Of a stretch of 64,000 nt of DNA, positions 34,851 to 47,394 are shown one piece after another. The DNA lies in contig JAGTWJ010000019.1 in assembly GCA_020064725.1 (NCBI GenBank), forward strand, positions 2,666,001 through 2,730,000, given 5' to 3'. The position numbers and the translations under genes are program-made. Under the pieces are notes generated by a model. That model was not told where the DNA came from. It did not search any database and saw nothing but the letters and a program-made list of their open reading frames with translations. Each line of letters begins with the position of its first letter. Position 1 is the stretch's first letter. The stretch is from Drechslerella dactyloides. Taxonomy: Eukaryota > Ascomycota > Orbiliomycetes > Orbiliales > Orbiliaceae.

Positions 34851-37800
34851 GTTGCTTGTGTTCGGTATTATATATTAGAGGGGTGAACGATAAAAAAAAA
34901 AAAACGCTCTTCCGCCGTCGGAATTAATGAAAATTTCGACCGCGTTCGAAAAGAACGAGCGTGTTGCGGTGGTTAGGTCGACTCGGCAGGAGCGTCGGGT
35001 TCCAGCGTCTCGTCTCGTCTCGGTCTCGTTTAAGCGGACGGACGGGTTTGCGATCCAACTGCTGTTGGGTCTGTTTTTTTTTTTCTTTCCAACGTTTACC
35101 ACCGGTGACGGTGTACAATCGGTCAGTAACGATGCAATTTGTCGTCTAATCTTCGTGGGGGCGCCCGGCAGATACTTCGAAGGAGAGGTCAGAGTTCACA
35201 GTCAGTCAGGTCGACTGCAGTTCGAAAGGAATAGCAGGAACGAACGGACAGCAGGCCAAACGAAACGGAACAGACAGACAGAACAGACTGGACGGGACGT
35301 CACCCGGCCGGGGCAACCGCATAAGCTTAAGTACAAACAAAAAGGCCCTCGCCCCATGTCCTCTTGATTTGTCGTTCTGCATCATGATTCTCGCTCGCTG
35401 GGGCCGGGCTGCTGGACTGACTTGTCAGCACTTGCTCAAAACTGGCGGTGGCTGCGGGCGAGCTGAAGGGATGGCAGAGGGCTGCCCGCTTACCTCCCCG
35501 GCCACACGGACGGCACAGCTGGGTGCCCAGAACTCCCAAGACCTGCTCCAAGAGCCTTGTTCGGACGCTGCAGCTCCGTGCCCGTCGAAAACGGCTAGCG
35601 GCCCAAGCATGCACCGCCTGCCTTCCCTGCAGCTCGCAGCAAGCAGGAGACACTTGTTCGCGAGCGCGGTGTGGGTGCTGCTGCTTGTGATTGGGACGTT
35701 CTGCGAAGGGTGTGTGTTCGCGGAGCAGGCGCTCAGGCGAGGTTGAGGATTTTCGCCGTGTTGATAAAGCAATACGAGCGGGTCATTTCCCGCAGATAGA
35801 TTTGGAATCTGCGAGGCTCCGTGTCATTATTAGATGCTTATATCAGCCGACGGATATCGTCCTTGGCCGTGTACTAATCAATAAATCCGACAGAGCCGCG
35901 AAAGCCTTGCGACCAAGCCATGGGGGCTATTATCCAAAGTTGCGGTAGTCCTCCTGCAGCGGACCCTCCACATGTACCGCATGTACCATCCTGGGTGTAG
36001 GTACCTGTATACATGGCGCGGACCTGTTGCTTGTACTGCAAGAGATCGAGAATCAATTGAAATGCGAGACTTTGGCCGCTCGCATGAAATCGAAAAGAGT
36101 CTCGAGAGGCCGAAAAAAAAGCCATCGTCCATCAGCCGCAGCTGGAGTGCAGACTTGTTGTCGATTTGGCAGCGGTTGCCGCATGGTGTAACCAGCCTCG
36201 GAATGCACGGTCGCTTGCTCGTGCTGCTCTGAGGAAGCCCCTCTTTTCCGTGGTGGAGCTGACGGAATCCAGAAGCCGCATCCGTCGCCTCTCATGCGTG
36301 CTCGCACTTTTTTCGCCATCGCTCTAGCTCTAGCTATTCCGCAGCGCGCCCTCAGATACAAATCTGACGATTCCGATCTCGTAGCTGTACACTTGTCCAG
36401 GTGTCAGTTCAGGCCGCCGCCGCCGCCGGGGCTGGCTGGCTGTACTGTGGCACGGCTGTGGCAGAAGCTTACTTGCTGAAATACGATCCTGTCCGCCAGA
36501 CAAATCCTGTCGTTCTCGCCTATCCGTCGACAAAGCGCAAGCTGTGACGAAAATGACGACTCATGCCGGCGTCTGACATGCCTTGCTTGTGCTTTTGTCC
36601 CCGATGCAGTGCTCTCAGCCCAACTTTAATCAGCCTTCGCGGGGTTAGATGGCCTTTAGTCTTGGGGATGGTCTTGTGATGGTCTTTGGGCCGGATTCTG
36701 CCTGGCCAAGGTGGTGCAATCCACCTGCTCTTTCTCGATAAGATACCGATCGATACCACTATCGACGTTGTCGCAAATCCACTCCACCCGACTTGCATCC
36801 TCGGTCCCGGCGTCGATCTAACGCCTGGAGTCTCGATGGATATTGCCCCAGTCAATCGCTGGCCTGCAGCAGATGCGCATTCCGACTGCTATTTTTGACG
36901 AGAGTTTGTCTGCAAGATCCATACGAACGAGCGAGCGAGAAAGAAAATCTGTACCCCCCGGCCGCCGCTCCACCGAATGCGACCACAAGCGGAGCGACGA
37001 CGCGGAATTAGCCAGGTTTGCGAATCATCTGATCGTTTTTTGCCCGCTGTCAGTCGAGTCCGTCGATACGATGCGCTTTAAAAGAGAGATGGAACAGAGC
37101 GAATCCGCGATACGACTTGGCTGTCTCTCGCCGGGCCGGGTGGATTTGGTATAGCATGTTGAACATCTCCATCGACGACGCCTCATTCGATGGGGGGAAG
37201 CTTAAGTGTTTCCTGCGAGGTAACGTTTGTTTGTCCGCAGCAAGAGGAGAGGAAAGCGAGACAACACGCGTGTCTCTGCAAAATGCAACATTCCTCCGCC
37301 CGCTGGCTATTCTTAGCCACGGGCCCCTCCAGTAACCTTCCACCGTCGCACCGAACTCTAACGAAATGAAAAGTATCGACAAAAGGCTACGGGACGAACG
37401 GTGCAAAAAAACCTGTCTCGCAGATTGACTTTTTGCTGACTGGCGGTCTGAGTTGGCACACGTCATAATGGTATCGCGACGCGTTTCAGCGTGTCCATTC
37501 CAAGCAGATAGCTGCTGTATGCGTCCATCGATACAATTTGACAACCCGTCGACTGGCTGGGTCCCGACCGGTCCCAACGTCACCCCGATGTCACGGTTCC
37601 ATTCCAAATCCCGTATCACGGCCTGCTGGAGCCGACGATCTTCCGCGGTCGGCTTCTCAAATTTGCCCTTTCAACCAGCATTTTCACCGTATACGGATTG
37701 TGGGAAAAGGGGTGGTAATCACATTGTTGTTGCCCGCCCCTTAATACGGCATCTTGGGCAGCCGACAGCTCTCCAAATCCCTAGCGAATATCTGATGCCG

Positions 37801-40800
37801 AGAGCACCACGCCGCGCTAGCTTCCGCACTTTACTAAGAAGATGACAGACATACGAACGAGGCCCACGGCCACGTCTGTCTCTCTCTTGGAAAAGATAAT
37901 TTTTAGATTTGCGACAGCTGCAGTGGATGCGAGCATGCGTGTGCACCGCACCTGCAGCTTCTGCTCCTATTTCTGTTTTTCGCTAGAATTCCTTCCCGCG
38001 AGCAACTGCTTTGGAACAGCGGCATCCAAACTTTCGCGGGAGCTCTCACAGTACAGCTCAACATTTGCAACCTCCCGCGGAATGCACTCTACCATGTAAG
38101 CTTTCCGTAAGGCAATAGACCTCCATGCAAACGAAGCTTGATTGGCACATAAAACGTATTGAATGCAGATATCGTCCAGGCCTGGGAAAACGTCCCGAGT
38201 TGATTGCCTGAGATTGACCCTGTGCGGAACAAATCGCCAATGCATTGGAATGGGTGGATCCGGCCCAGCCAACATGATTTCTTCCAACTCGAAGGGCGGG
38301 GTCCCTTTTCGCGCGACAGGGGACAAAAGAGCAGCGAGCAACCCGTCGATTCGTTAATGCGAGTGAGAAAATTTAAAAAAATTTAAAAGCCTCGTGCGGA
38401 GCTGAATGTGCGTGTGTAGTGCATGCATGCTGGCCCACCGATCCGCTTGTCTGTGCGGCCGTCCGTCTGGACCGTCAAACAACTTTGCTATGGGATTGTT
38501 AGTCCCGTCTCTGTTGATGGCATCGCAGTCGGGCTGGCTGGCTGGCTGGCTGTCCGGTTTGTCCTGTTTTCCCACTTGCGCTGTGTCTTTACCGACGTTC
38601 CTCGCGAGCGCCAACCTTAAATTTGCACGTCATTGTGACAGGCAGCCAATCGCCCGTCGCGATCGAAATTTTTAAATGTGGCAGCTTGAAGGTCGCATCG
38701 AATCTGGGAGAAGTAATCTTACCGACGATGCCCTTGAACTTTTGACGCTAAAATAAGATTTTTTTAGGAGGAGCTATTTTCTTTTCTTATTTTTCGTTGT
38801 TATTTTCTTGCATTTGTTTTTCCTGCGGATGCGGTCCAGCGGCTCCTAACAGAAAACAAAAAAACACTGGCTGTTAACGTTCTCCACATCTCCACTCGTT
38901 CTGGACAGAAGCAGCTCATGGAAGGGGTGGATTGCGTTATTTCCTTTTTTCTCGGGCGGGCGTCCTCGATTGGCCTGTCTGCTGCGCAAATGTGCAAGGG
39001 GTGAGCTTAGCTGCTTGGCTTCACCGCAACGGCGATGCGAGGGCTACAGCAAAGGAGAATTAAGAGAGAGGGGGAGTAAGAAACAAGGAGAGATGCGCAT
39101 ACAAAAGTCTGCATGCAGGGTATCAATCAATCGAACACCGCTGGTAAAGAGAGAGACATTGTATACTATGCAGTTTGCATTTTGCAGTACATCAAAGTCC
39201 TCCGTATGTGAAAGTGGGATGCGGAAAATAAGTGCAACCGCTGCTTCAGGCTCAGCGACAATGCAGACACAGCTTTCTGAAGTACAGATGATATTAATTA
39301 GCATGCAAGCCGCTATGGGCCGGTCAAGGAGCCAGGTTAACATCGAGCGAAGGGCGGCTTATCAGACGGGTAGAAGAGGCACCTGATTTATCGACCATAC
39401 TTAACTAGTCCATCGCGGTCCTTATTCAAGCTCGATTGAGTGAAGCAGGAAAGCAAAAGCCCTTCGAGCCGTGCTAGCAGTCGACCGACCTGTTCCGTAA
39501 AGAACAGAATTTGTATTCTTGCGACAGAGCTCAAGCTCAGCCGGATCCGACACTTCGGGCCTAGCGAGGCTTCGAAATTTCGCTGCCTCTGGTTTCGACC
39601 GACAAGTCGCGTCTCTCTCTTGCTCTTCAGGGTCAGACAACTATACGCTGTCTCGTCTCTCGGGCCAGGGTTCGATCAATTTCGAAAAATTTCGCCTTGC
39701 CTGGGTCTCCCACTATCGGACCGGCTTTGTCATTGATATTACTCAACTGCTAGGCCTGTTGTGCGGTTTGCATACTTTGTTACATCACTCGGTTCCAGCC
39801 TCCCCCCATCCGCGCCCTCCGCTGTCGATGGACGGTATAAAGTGTATGTAGCTGCAGGGCAAATTGCAATTAATTGTCAGTCGAAAGGTATATCGGTGTA
39901 CCGTCGCTCGTCCGGATAGCACCTGGTATACTTACAAGCACCTCGCCCGCCAATTACCCGCTAGCTTGTCCTGTCTTGTCCTGTCTTGTCGCCGCAGACT
40001 CCAGGGGCCTCCTTGCCTCTTAATTGACGATCTGAAGGACAGAGTGAAAGCGATCCGGAGAGTGTGACACCTTTGAACGTCCTTGTTTGCCCTTTTGGAT
40101 TCATCCATCATCGTCACCGCTTCTTCGTCTGTGGAGCTGGCCCCAGCGACTTGACTTCTGGGATTCTTCAACGTGGGACCATCCGCCTCCAGCGATCGAA
40201 TTTAGCATCACCATCCCCCATTCGACCTCGCCATTCGCTCGTTTGTCCGCTGGCTCCTTCCCGGAAGAGCTGCTTGTGCCCCCGTCCCAATCTTCGCGGT
40301 CTTGTTCCTGCCGTTTCCAGCCAGAGGAAACTGCAGCTGTTTCCGTTCCATCCCACCGTTCTGGTCGAGAAGCCTGCAGGCCCTCACCCATCCAGACTTG
40401 CACAACAGCGGCCAGACGGACAGTCGACAACTTGTTGACTGACGTTCGAGCATAGTCCTGATCCGGTTGCCGGCGACTTCAGACTTTTCTTCCTGTTCCC
40501 ATTCGGCCTAACCTGCTCTCCGTTTGATTGCTATTGTTTCCTTCATCAGCGGAGGAAAACGGACTAGTTTCGAGGTGCTACAGACCATACCTTAATTATA
40601 GCACGACGGCCTCCCTAGAATCCGCCCTGCTGCAGCCCGATTTTCGAAGAACCGAAGAAGAGAAGACGAAGAAGAGCGGACGAACGTTCGACCATTTTGC
40701 CCGCCGGCTGCGTTGTCTCGAAAGCTGCCTGTCTTCTGCGCCTTCCGGAAGCAATCAGAAAGGAAAAAAAAGTGCCGGCGTCGAAGAAAAGAAGAAACAC

Positions 40801-41675
40801 CATCGCCCCCGCGCCAACAGCCTCCACGCCCAAAGCAGCCCTTCGTTTGTGGAGTCCAACATCCGTCCGATTCACTCGTTCAGCCATTGCCGTGCCTGGT
40901 GCAGTTACCCGACATCGCCAGAGCAGCAACAGCAGCACTCTCGCAGCATCTCCTCGCTCGCTCGCTCCCTTCATTGACGTATGCACGGTACATTGCACTT
41001 CATTACACTACACGCTTGCCTGGGGTGCGCCCTTGGCTCTGGTTAACGTTACCTGATTGCTGACCGGCAGCTGTACGCACTGCGTGTGTGTGTGGTGGTG
41101 CATCCGTACAGACATCGTCTAAGACTCCGGCTCTCCGTCCCCTGACAGACCACTCCGGGCCCGGCTCCCTTGAAATACGAGCTCCAGGTCGAGACGCAGA
41201 CTTTATGCCAACGTGGAACGCCGTGGCTTTATCGACGACAGCACGCATCGCGTCAGCTGCACTTTTGAAGCTCTGATTCGACCGTCGACAGACATACATT
41301 CCAGGCACCCGCCGTTCCTTCGATCCGAACCGTCGAGAAGAAGAATAAGAACCAGGTCCGGCCAAGCCGATATTTATAGACGCCGTTCAGGCAGCTCCAC
41401 GCCTCCTTATAATTATATCATCCAGCCCATCCGACAAACGTGGACTCCGTCCCTCCGCCATACATCCGCTGATCATATTAGCTGACCTCCTTTCGGCGGC
41501 TCGTGGGACGATCGTGCCAGACCTACCACGGCAACATCTCGCCATTCCCTGCTTTCCCTCTCAATTGACACCGCACGCGACAAGCCACCACCACCACGTA
41601 TCCCCGACACGCTCCACAGCGAAAACCACCAACCCCCACGCAGGCAGCCAGTAGGAAGGAGGGACCAGATCGAGA
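34851..41675. other. Large intergenic region (6.8 kb)
   Basis: No convincing protein gene found on either strand. The many short frames lack motif content or splice continuity. The last 1.2 kb is CT/CA-rich and could be the promoter and a long 5' leader of the activator gene at 41676. Short T or A runs occur at about 34891-34902 and 35077-35087. Confidence 0.45.
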
Positions 41676-43721
41676 ATGACTGCCGTGTCACCATATCCTC
41701 CAGCAGATGAGATGAACAGAGATCCCCGTCGAGCATCATCACCGATTCTGAACCCTCGCCTGCAGCGAGAATCCTACATGGACGACGCCGACGCCATGGC
41801 GCGCGTGCATGAGGTCGCCAGCTATCAGCAGCAGCCTCAGCCGAGCCGGTTAAACGTCATCCATGACGCCCAAGAACGACATTCCCTAGATAAAGACTCC
41901 CCGATCCGGGAAACACGGTATCGAACCCAATACACAGCTCAGGTACCACAAGAGATACACCAACCCCAAACCGGGATCATTGACGATGCTCGCATATCAT
42001 CGGAGTCCTCGGGGATCCCCAGTCTAGAACTCGCGCTCGACTCCGACATGCGGCCAATTTCTTCCGGGGATGCAGCGCAGGTCCATGGTGCGGAAGCCGC
42101 AGAGCCAGAACCAGAGGTTATCGTCCCTCTAAGATACGCTCATTTCGGCAACTTCAACGAGGACCAGATACGTAACACACAGGAGTCGCCAGTCTCGACG
42201 GACTCGGACCCGCCCATAAACCCAAATCACCTGGCGCCGAACGACCGGGCTCCTAATCGACGGAAATCAGCAAACTCCGGAGTTTACTCGTTCTACGGTG
42301 AATTTCGAGGTCGCACAGGCTCACCCGGCCAAACAGCACAGGGGCAGCGAGTCCACTCCGCTGCTTACTCGAATGACAGCAGGAGATCGAGCGAGGGGGA
42401 CCTGCCGGGCGTATATACCTTCGACAACTCCCACCTCAAGGGCGTCGTTGGCAAGGATGCTTCGCTGCTCTCCCATGAGAAGACAATCGAGCTCTACCGA
42501 CAGAACGCCATGAAGACGAACGACCCATCGATCCAGTATGAGTTTGCAGTGTTCCTCATATCGGCCGCCCAGTCGTTAGAGAACGTGCCCAACCAGCCGC
42601 CGAGCAGCGCGGGCAGGGACCGGTCTCCCGCCCCCAAGAGCAGATCGCCGCACAGCTCCGACGTCGAACTCGCGCCGGAGCGGAAGCGAGCGCGACTGCT
42701 AAAGGAGGCGCGACAGATCCTGCAGAAGCTAGGCGATCGTTCGTTCCCTTACGCGCAATACTTTTTGGCCGATGCCCTCTGCAGCGGCCTGTTCACCAAC
42801 GGCAAACCGGAGCTGGACAAAGCATTCCCTCTATTCGTGGCTGCCGCCAAGCACGGCCATGCCGAATCCGGATATCGAGCAGCTCTGCACTATGAGTACG
42901 GCTGGGGTACGAAGAAGGAGCCGTTGAAGGCAGTGCAGTTCTATCGAGCGGCAGCCGCGAGAAACCACCCGGGTGCGATGACCAGGCTATCGATGGCCTG
43001 CCTGCGGGGCGACCTGGGCATAATAGACGGGTACAAGGAGGGCATCAAGTGGCTTAAGCGAGCCACCGAGGCGGCGGACTACCAGTACCCGAATGCGCCG
43101 TTCGAGCTAGGCAGACTGCACGAGGTTGGTGACGACAAGGACATCTTCAAGGATCCCGGTTACTCCGCACAGCTGTACGCTCAGGCTGCCGAATTGGGGC
43201 ACGCGGAGGCCAGCTTCCGGTTGGGGGAGGCGTACGAGAAGGGTACGCTGGAGTGTCCGCAGGACGCCGCGCTGAGCATTCACTATTATACCGGTGCTGC
43301 AGAGTTAGGGTTCGCCCCGGCGCAGTTGGCGCTGTGCGCGTGGTACACCGTCGGCGCGCCGCCCCTGCTGGAGCCGGACGAGTACGAGGCCTACGCGTGG
43401 GCGATGAAGGCAGCTGACAGAGGTGAGAGCGGACAATAATCCTGCACGTTTGATGGTAATCAGGGGCTAACGATGAATGTAGGATTGGCGAAAGCGGAGT
43501 ACACTATCGGCTACTTCAGCGAGATGGGCATTGGCTGCATGCGGGACGAAGTCGGCGCGAACACATGGTACGTGCGCGCGGCGGAGCACGGCGACGAACG
43601 GGCCAAGCTGCGGCTGCGGGCGATCGAGTCGGCAATGCACAGCAGCGTGGACAAGCTCAGCAAGTCGAAGAAGCAGAAGGCTGGCACGACGACCGAGGAT
43701 AAGGACTGCGTCATCATGTGA
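41676..43721 (+). CDS. Skt5/Chs4-like chitin synthase activator with Sel1 repeats and CaaX end
   Basis: In yeast, Skt5/Chs4 binds and activates Chs3 and anchors it at the bud neck. Two exons (41676-43422, 43483-43721) around a 60-nt intron give 661 residues. The first 250 residues are disordered. Then comes the conserved opening of the family (SLLSHEKTIELYRQNAMK and DPSIQYEFAVFL), followed by at least six Sel1-type helical repeats from about residue 360 (FPYAQYFLADALCSG, AESGYRAALHYEYGWG, HPGAMTRLSMACLRG, AEASFRLGEAYEKG and similar). The protein ends in Cys-Val-Ile-Met, a CaaX prenylation box of the kind found at the end of yeast Chs4. The intron falls within the last repeat. Yeast has a paralogue pair (Skt5 and Shc1), so the exact orthology is open. 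Confidence 0.92.
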
Positions 43722-44385
43722 TTCTGAACTGTCCTATCCATTCCACCCATTCGATCATCTCATATATCCGTGTTGGGGTTATATTATATCCGCGGACGGC
43801 ATCAGTTTCACGCGCGCATTCCATTGACTGTTCGAGGCAATTCTAATCGTGATTCGAGCAGCTAGCATTTGCTTCCTTTCTTTGTGTTCTCCAGAGTTTT
43901 GCATTCGCATTTCTCTTTCTTTCTCTCTCTCTCTCTCTCTTTTCCATCGACGTAGGGAAATAGTATATTTCTCTCCGTCGACATTGTGAACGGTTCTTTG
44001 ACATCATCGTCATCCACCCATCACCCATGATCACGACCACATTTTGCGAGAGTCTGATTCGAGCGACATTCTTCCTTCCGTTTGTCTTTTTACAATACTA
44101 CTCTTTCCATACATTTCTTTCGTATTTTTCTCTTTTCGGCAAAGTTGAGCTCTCTAGTTTCTTCGTTTTAATACGGCAGATGGGGGGAGGGGTAGAGATA
44201 TACAGGTGCAGCCTGCTGTTGTTGATTTGACTTCACTTGGATTTTCCCGGGCATCTTTTCATTATATCATTTTTCGTATATATAGTAGCACTTTTCTAAT
44301 CGAGCAGAACGAGAGCCTGTAACTGCATGTACATACTACATAGCATTTCTAATCACGCCCGAGAGCGATCAAAGGCACGCTTGCT
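43722..44385. other. 3' flank of the Skt5/Chs4-like gene
   Basis: No gene seen. It carries a CT dinucleotide tract at 43922-43940, probably in the 3' UTR or just beyond. Confidence 0.5.
43922..43940 (+). repeat. CT microsatellite
   Basis: An uninterrupted TC/CT run of 19 nt. Confidence 0.9.
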
Positions 44386-44633
44386 TCACTTCTCCGCTGC
44401 GCGCTTCATCACGTTGTAGATGTCGTAGTAGCACTGCACCTGCTGATGCAGCGCTGACCAATGCGTACATAAGTACTGTCGGATGCTATCGATATCGCGA
44501 CTTTGGCAGCAGGATATGCTGATACTTGCCGTGTCGGTAGAAGTCCCAACTTACGTATGCCAAACTCGCCTCCGATCTTCGGGCTGTCTGGCTGCTGCAG
44601 GGGCATGTGGTTCCTATGACTCCGCGACGTCAT
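44386..44633 (-). CDS. Putative 48-residue protein, two exons
   Basis: Exons 44633-44555 and 44453-44386 flank a 101-nt intron (GTAAGT...GTCAG) and close in phase from ATG to TGA. The product starts MTSRSHRNH and has PKIGGEFGIPLHQQVQCYYD followed by IYNVMKRAAEK, a compact, amphipathic C-terminal half. The donor and acceptor match the consensus well, and the joined exon boundary gives an uninterrupted, protein-like sequence. No family is recognised. It could be a complete small protein or the 3' part of a longer gene whose upstream exons I cannot see. No membrane segment is visible. Confidence 0.45.
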
Positions 44634-45667
44634 GCGACCGGGTATAGCCGAGCGTCCGTCGACAGCATCGTCACCAACAGAACGCTGACTTGAGAAACGT
44701 CGACGGCCGACGTAAGTCCGAATGCGTTGCGGAGTGTGTTGCTGACGTCAGCAAGGAGGCCGCACCTTCGCCGCATGAACGACGAACAGGAGCTGAAGCA
44801 GTTTGTGACTCGCGGCCTCCTTTCTGGAACCATCCTCTTTGCCACCAATCAATCGGCTGAAAAATCTTAATTTGGTCCGACAGCCTGTTCATTCGCACCG
44901 GATGTGATTTCGGGTGCTGCCCCTTGCCGGCCAGGCAGCAGGGGCTATGTGCAACTGGTGCTTACGGAAGCATACGCGAGGAATGCTGTGATCGTGATGT
45001 GCATCTGATGCCCTGGCCGCTGCTGCTTCGAGAGCTGGGAGTGCGGCCAATCGGAGGGCCGTGGTGACATGCGAGGCATGCTGCATCAGCCGTCGACGCT
45101 GCCCTCCTTGCATGTCGACGGGAATCCAACTCTCACGAATAATGCCTCGTCCGGGCAGGCAACTGCCTGTCGAGGAGCTGCCAGAGCTTTCTGCAAGGGC
45201 GCGGGAATATTCGCCGTCGCGTCGGCGGTGAGCCCGCTCAGGGTCGGAGTGCCACTACGTATGCAGTCCTTCGGCTTCGTCAACCGGGTCGGTGGCTCAT
45301 GTGCGTTCGAGGACGATGCAATGCGGGTGTCGAAGAAGGAGGAAAGTGACGAGCGAGAAGGTTGGAAGAGGCAGGTTTTCCGCTTGCCGCCGCCCTTGAC
45401 GGCCGGCCGCTGGAAAAGTATATTGCATCCCACGCCGCCACCGCTATCAACAGCCCCAATCTCATCCCTCCCAACCATCCCTCTCAACATCCTTCTCAAT
45501 CGCAACCATCTCACCATCACCACCTCCACCTCCTCCACCACCACCACAATCGCAGTCACGGCCACGACCGCCGTCCGTCGATACGCTCCCGCACCGCGTA
45601 TCTCTCAACCTCGCTTGACTCGCCTCGCCGGCTTTCATCCCCATCCGGGGACCGCTCTCCCGTCGCC
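44634..45667. promoter_or_regulatory. Divergent upstream region of the small gene and zinc transporter
   Basis: 1.0 kb. It contains a frame open into the transporter from at least 45362 that would encode a His-rich segment over a CACC-type repeat (45490-45555), but no in-frame ATG was found. It is therefore treated as a 5' leader. Confidence 0.45.
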
Positions 45668-47394
45668 ATGGCGTTCTCCCGCTCGGCTCGGATCGTAACC
45701 CTGCTGGTTATCGATACCCTCTTCTTCTTCCTCGAAATCATCGTCGGATACGCCGTCCACTCGCTCGCCCTCGTCGCCGACTCCTTCCACATGCTCAACG
45801 ATGTCTTCTCGCTAATCGTCGCCCTGTACGCCATCCGGCTCGCCAAAAGCAAGACCAGCAACAGTAAATACACCTACGGGGTACGGTGGCCCTCCATGAA
45901 CCCTCTCCTTTCCCCTGATATAAACACAGCTGACGCGAATTGTTTGCACAACAGTGGCAACGAGCCGAGGTGCTGGGTGCCCTCATCAACGGCGTATTTC
46001 TCCTCGCCCTCTGTCTCTCCATCGTCCTCGAGGCCATTCAACGTTTCTTCGACCCGCCCGTCATCTCGCAACCGGTCCTCATCCTCTGCGTCGGCTCCGC
46101 TGGCTTGGCCTCCAACATCATCGGCCTCTTCCTCTTCCACGACCACGGCCATGGCCATGGCGCAGGTGCCTCCGGCCACGAGCGTCACAAGCACACCCAC
46201 GGTACCGCCGGCCACATTCACTCCGATGACGAAACCGACATTGCCGACGAAACTGGCGACATCGAAAGCGTCCTGCCTTCGACCGTGGTTGGCATCTACC
46301 CTCGACGACACTCGCGATCCCACTCGCAGAGCTTCCGACAGGTCCATCCTCACTCCTTTGGAAGCGCCTCTCGACACCGTCACTTCTCCTCCGTTGACGA
46401 AATCCACGTCCACCCCGCGCTGAACCGACAGGCAATCACAGACGCTGGTAGAAACCCGATTGGCTGCTCGTCGTCCAGCGAGAGTGAGGACCAGGATGCT
46501 GAAGAGGCGATTATAGATGACGACTCGAACGAGCGGTCACCACTGATTGTGAATAATTCGAAACACAAGACAAGCCACCTCCACGACCGCGCTCATTCCC
46601 ACCAGCACAAGCACGACCACATCGAGTACCTAGCCAAGCCTCCTAAGGACCCCAAAGCGCACAATGACCACGAGCATACGAAGCCCAAGTCGAAGAAGAG
46701 TGGCCACTCGCACGAGAATTTGAATATGAGAGGCGTCTTTCTGCATGTTCTCGGAGACGCCCTGGGCAACGTTGGCGTCATCGCCTCGGCACTGTTCATC
46801 TGGCAGACGAATTTCTGGTGGAGATTCTACTTTGATCCTGCCATTTCCCTTGTTATCACTGTCATCATCTTCTCATCTGCCCTCCCGCTCTGTAAGTCCG
46901 CCGCTAGCATTCTCCTCCAGGCTGTCCCGAATGGCATCTCTCTCGACGACGTCAAGAAGGACATTGAGAACGTTCCCGGCGTGCTCAGCGTCCACGAGCT
47001 GCACATCTGGCAGTTGTCAGACATCAAGATGGTTGCTTCGCTGCACGTCAGGATCGCGTTCAACCCGCACTGCACGCCTGAATCGCATAGAGACACGGAC
47101 GACAACCCTACCGCGAGATATATCGCCCTGGCAGAGGCCATCCGTGAGTGTCTTCACGCCTACGGCATCCACTCCTCGACCATCCAGCCGGAATACTCGC
47201 CGTCGGGGTCCAGATCCTCGTCGCCCCAAATCACGCCGGCGCCAACAGACGGCGCAGCCTACGGCGCCGTTAACGACGAGGAGGACGCCGCCTGCCTGAT
47301 GGGCTGCTCGACGGAATGTGAGGTCGGGCAGTGCTGTGGGCCCGCCGATCCGAACGCAGCGGCGCGAGCAGGGGGTCACGGTCACGCTCATTAG
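45668..47394 (+). CDS. Zrc1/Cot1-type zinc transporter (CDF family)
   Basis: Cation diffusion facilitator that moves zinc (or cobalt/cadmium) from cytosol into the vacuole in exchange for protons. Two exons (45668-45880, 45955-47394) around a 74-nt intron give 550 residues. Helix 2 carries HSLALVADSFHMLND and helix 5 carries HVLGDALGNVGV, the paired His-Asp metal site of zinc-transporting CDF proteins. The long loop between helices 4 and 5 is His-rich (HDHGHGHG, HERHKHTHG, HSHQHKHDH), as in vacuolar zinc members. A cytoplasmic C-terminal domain with VHELHIWQLSD follows, then a Cys-rich stretch (CLMGCSTECEVGQCC) and HGHAH at the end. The ATG at 45668 aligns with the usual MAFSRSARI start of fungal relatives. 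Confidence 0.94.

Noticed and set aside
37967..38341. 124-codon minus-strand frame in the large intergenic region
   Set aside because: No recognisable motif, no supporting splice structure and no clear initiation context; treated as chance.
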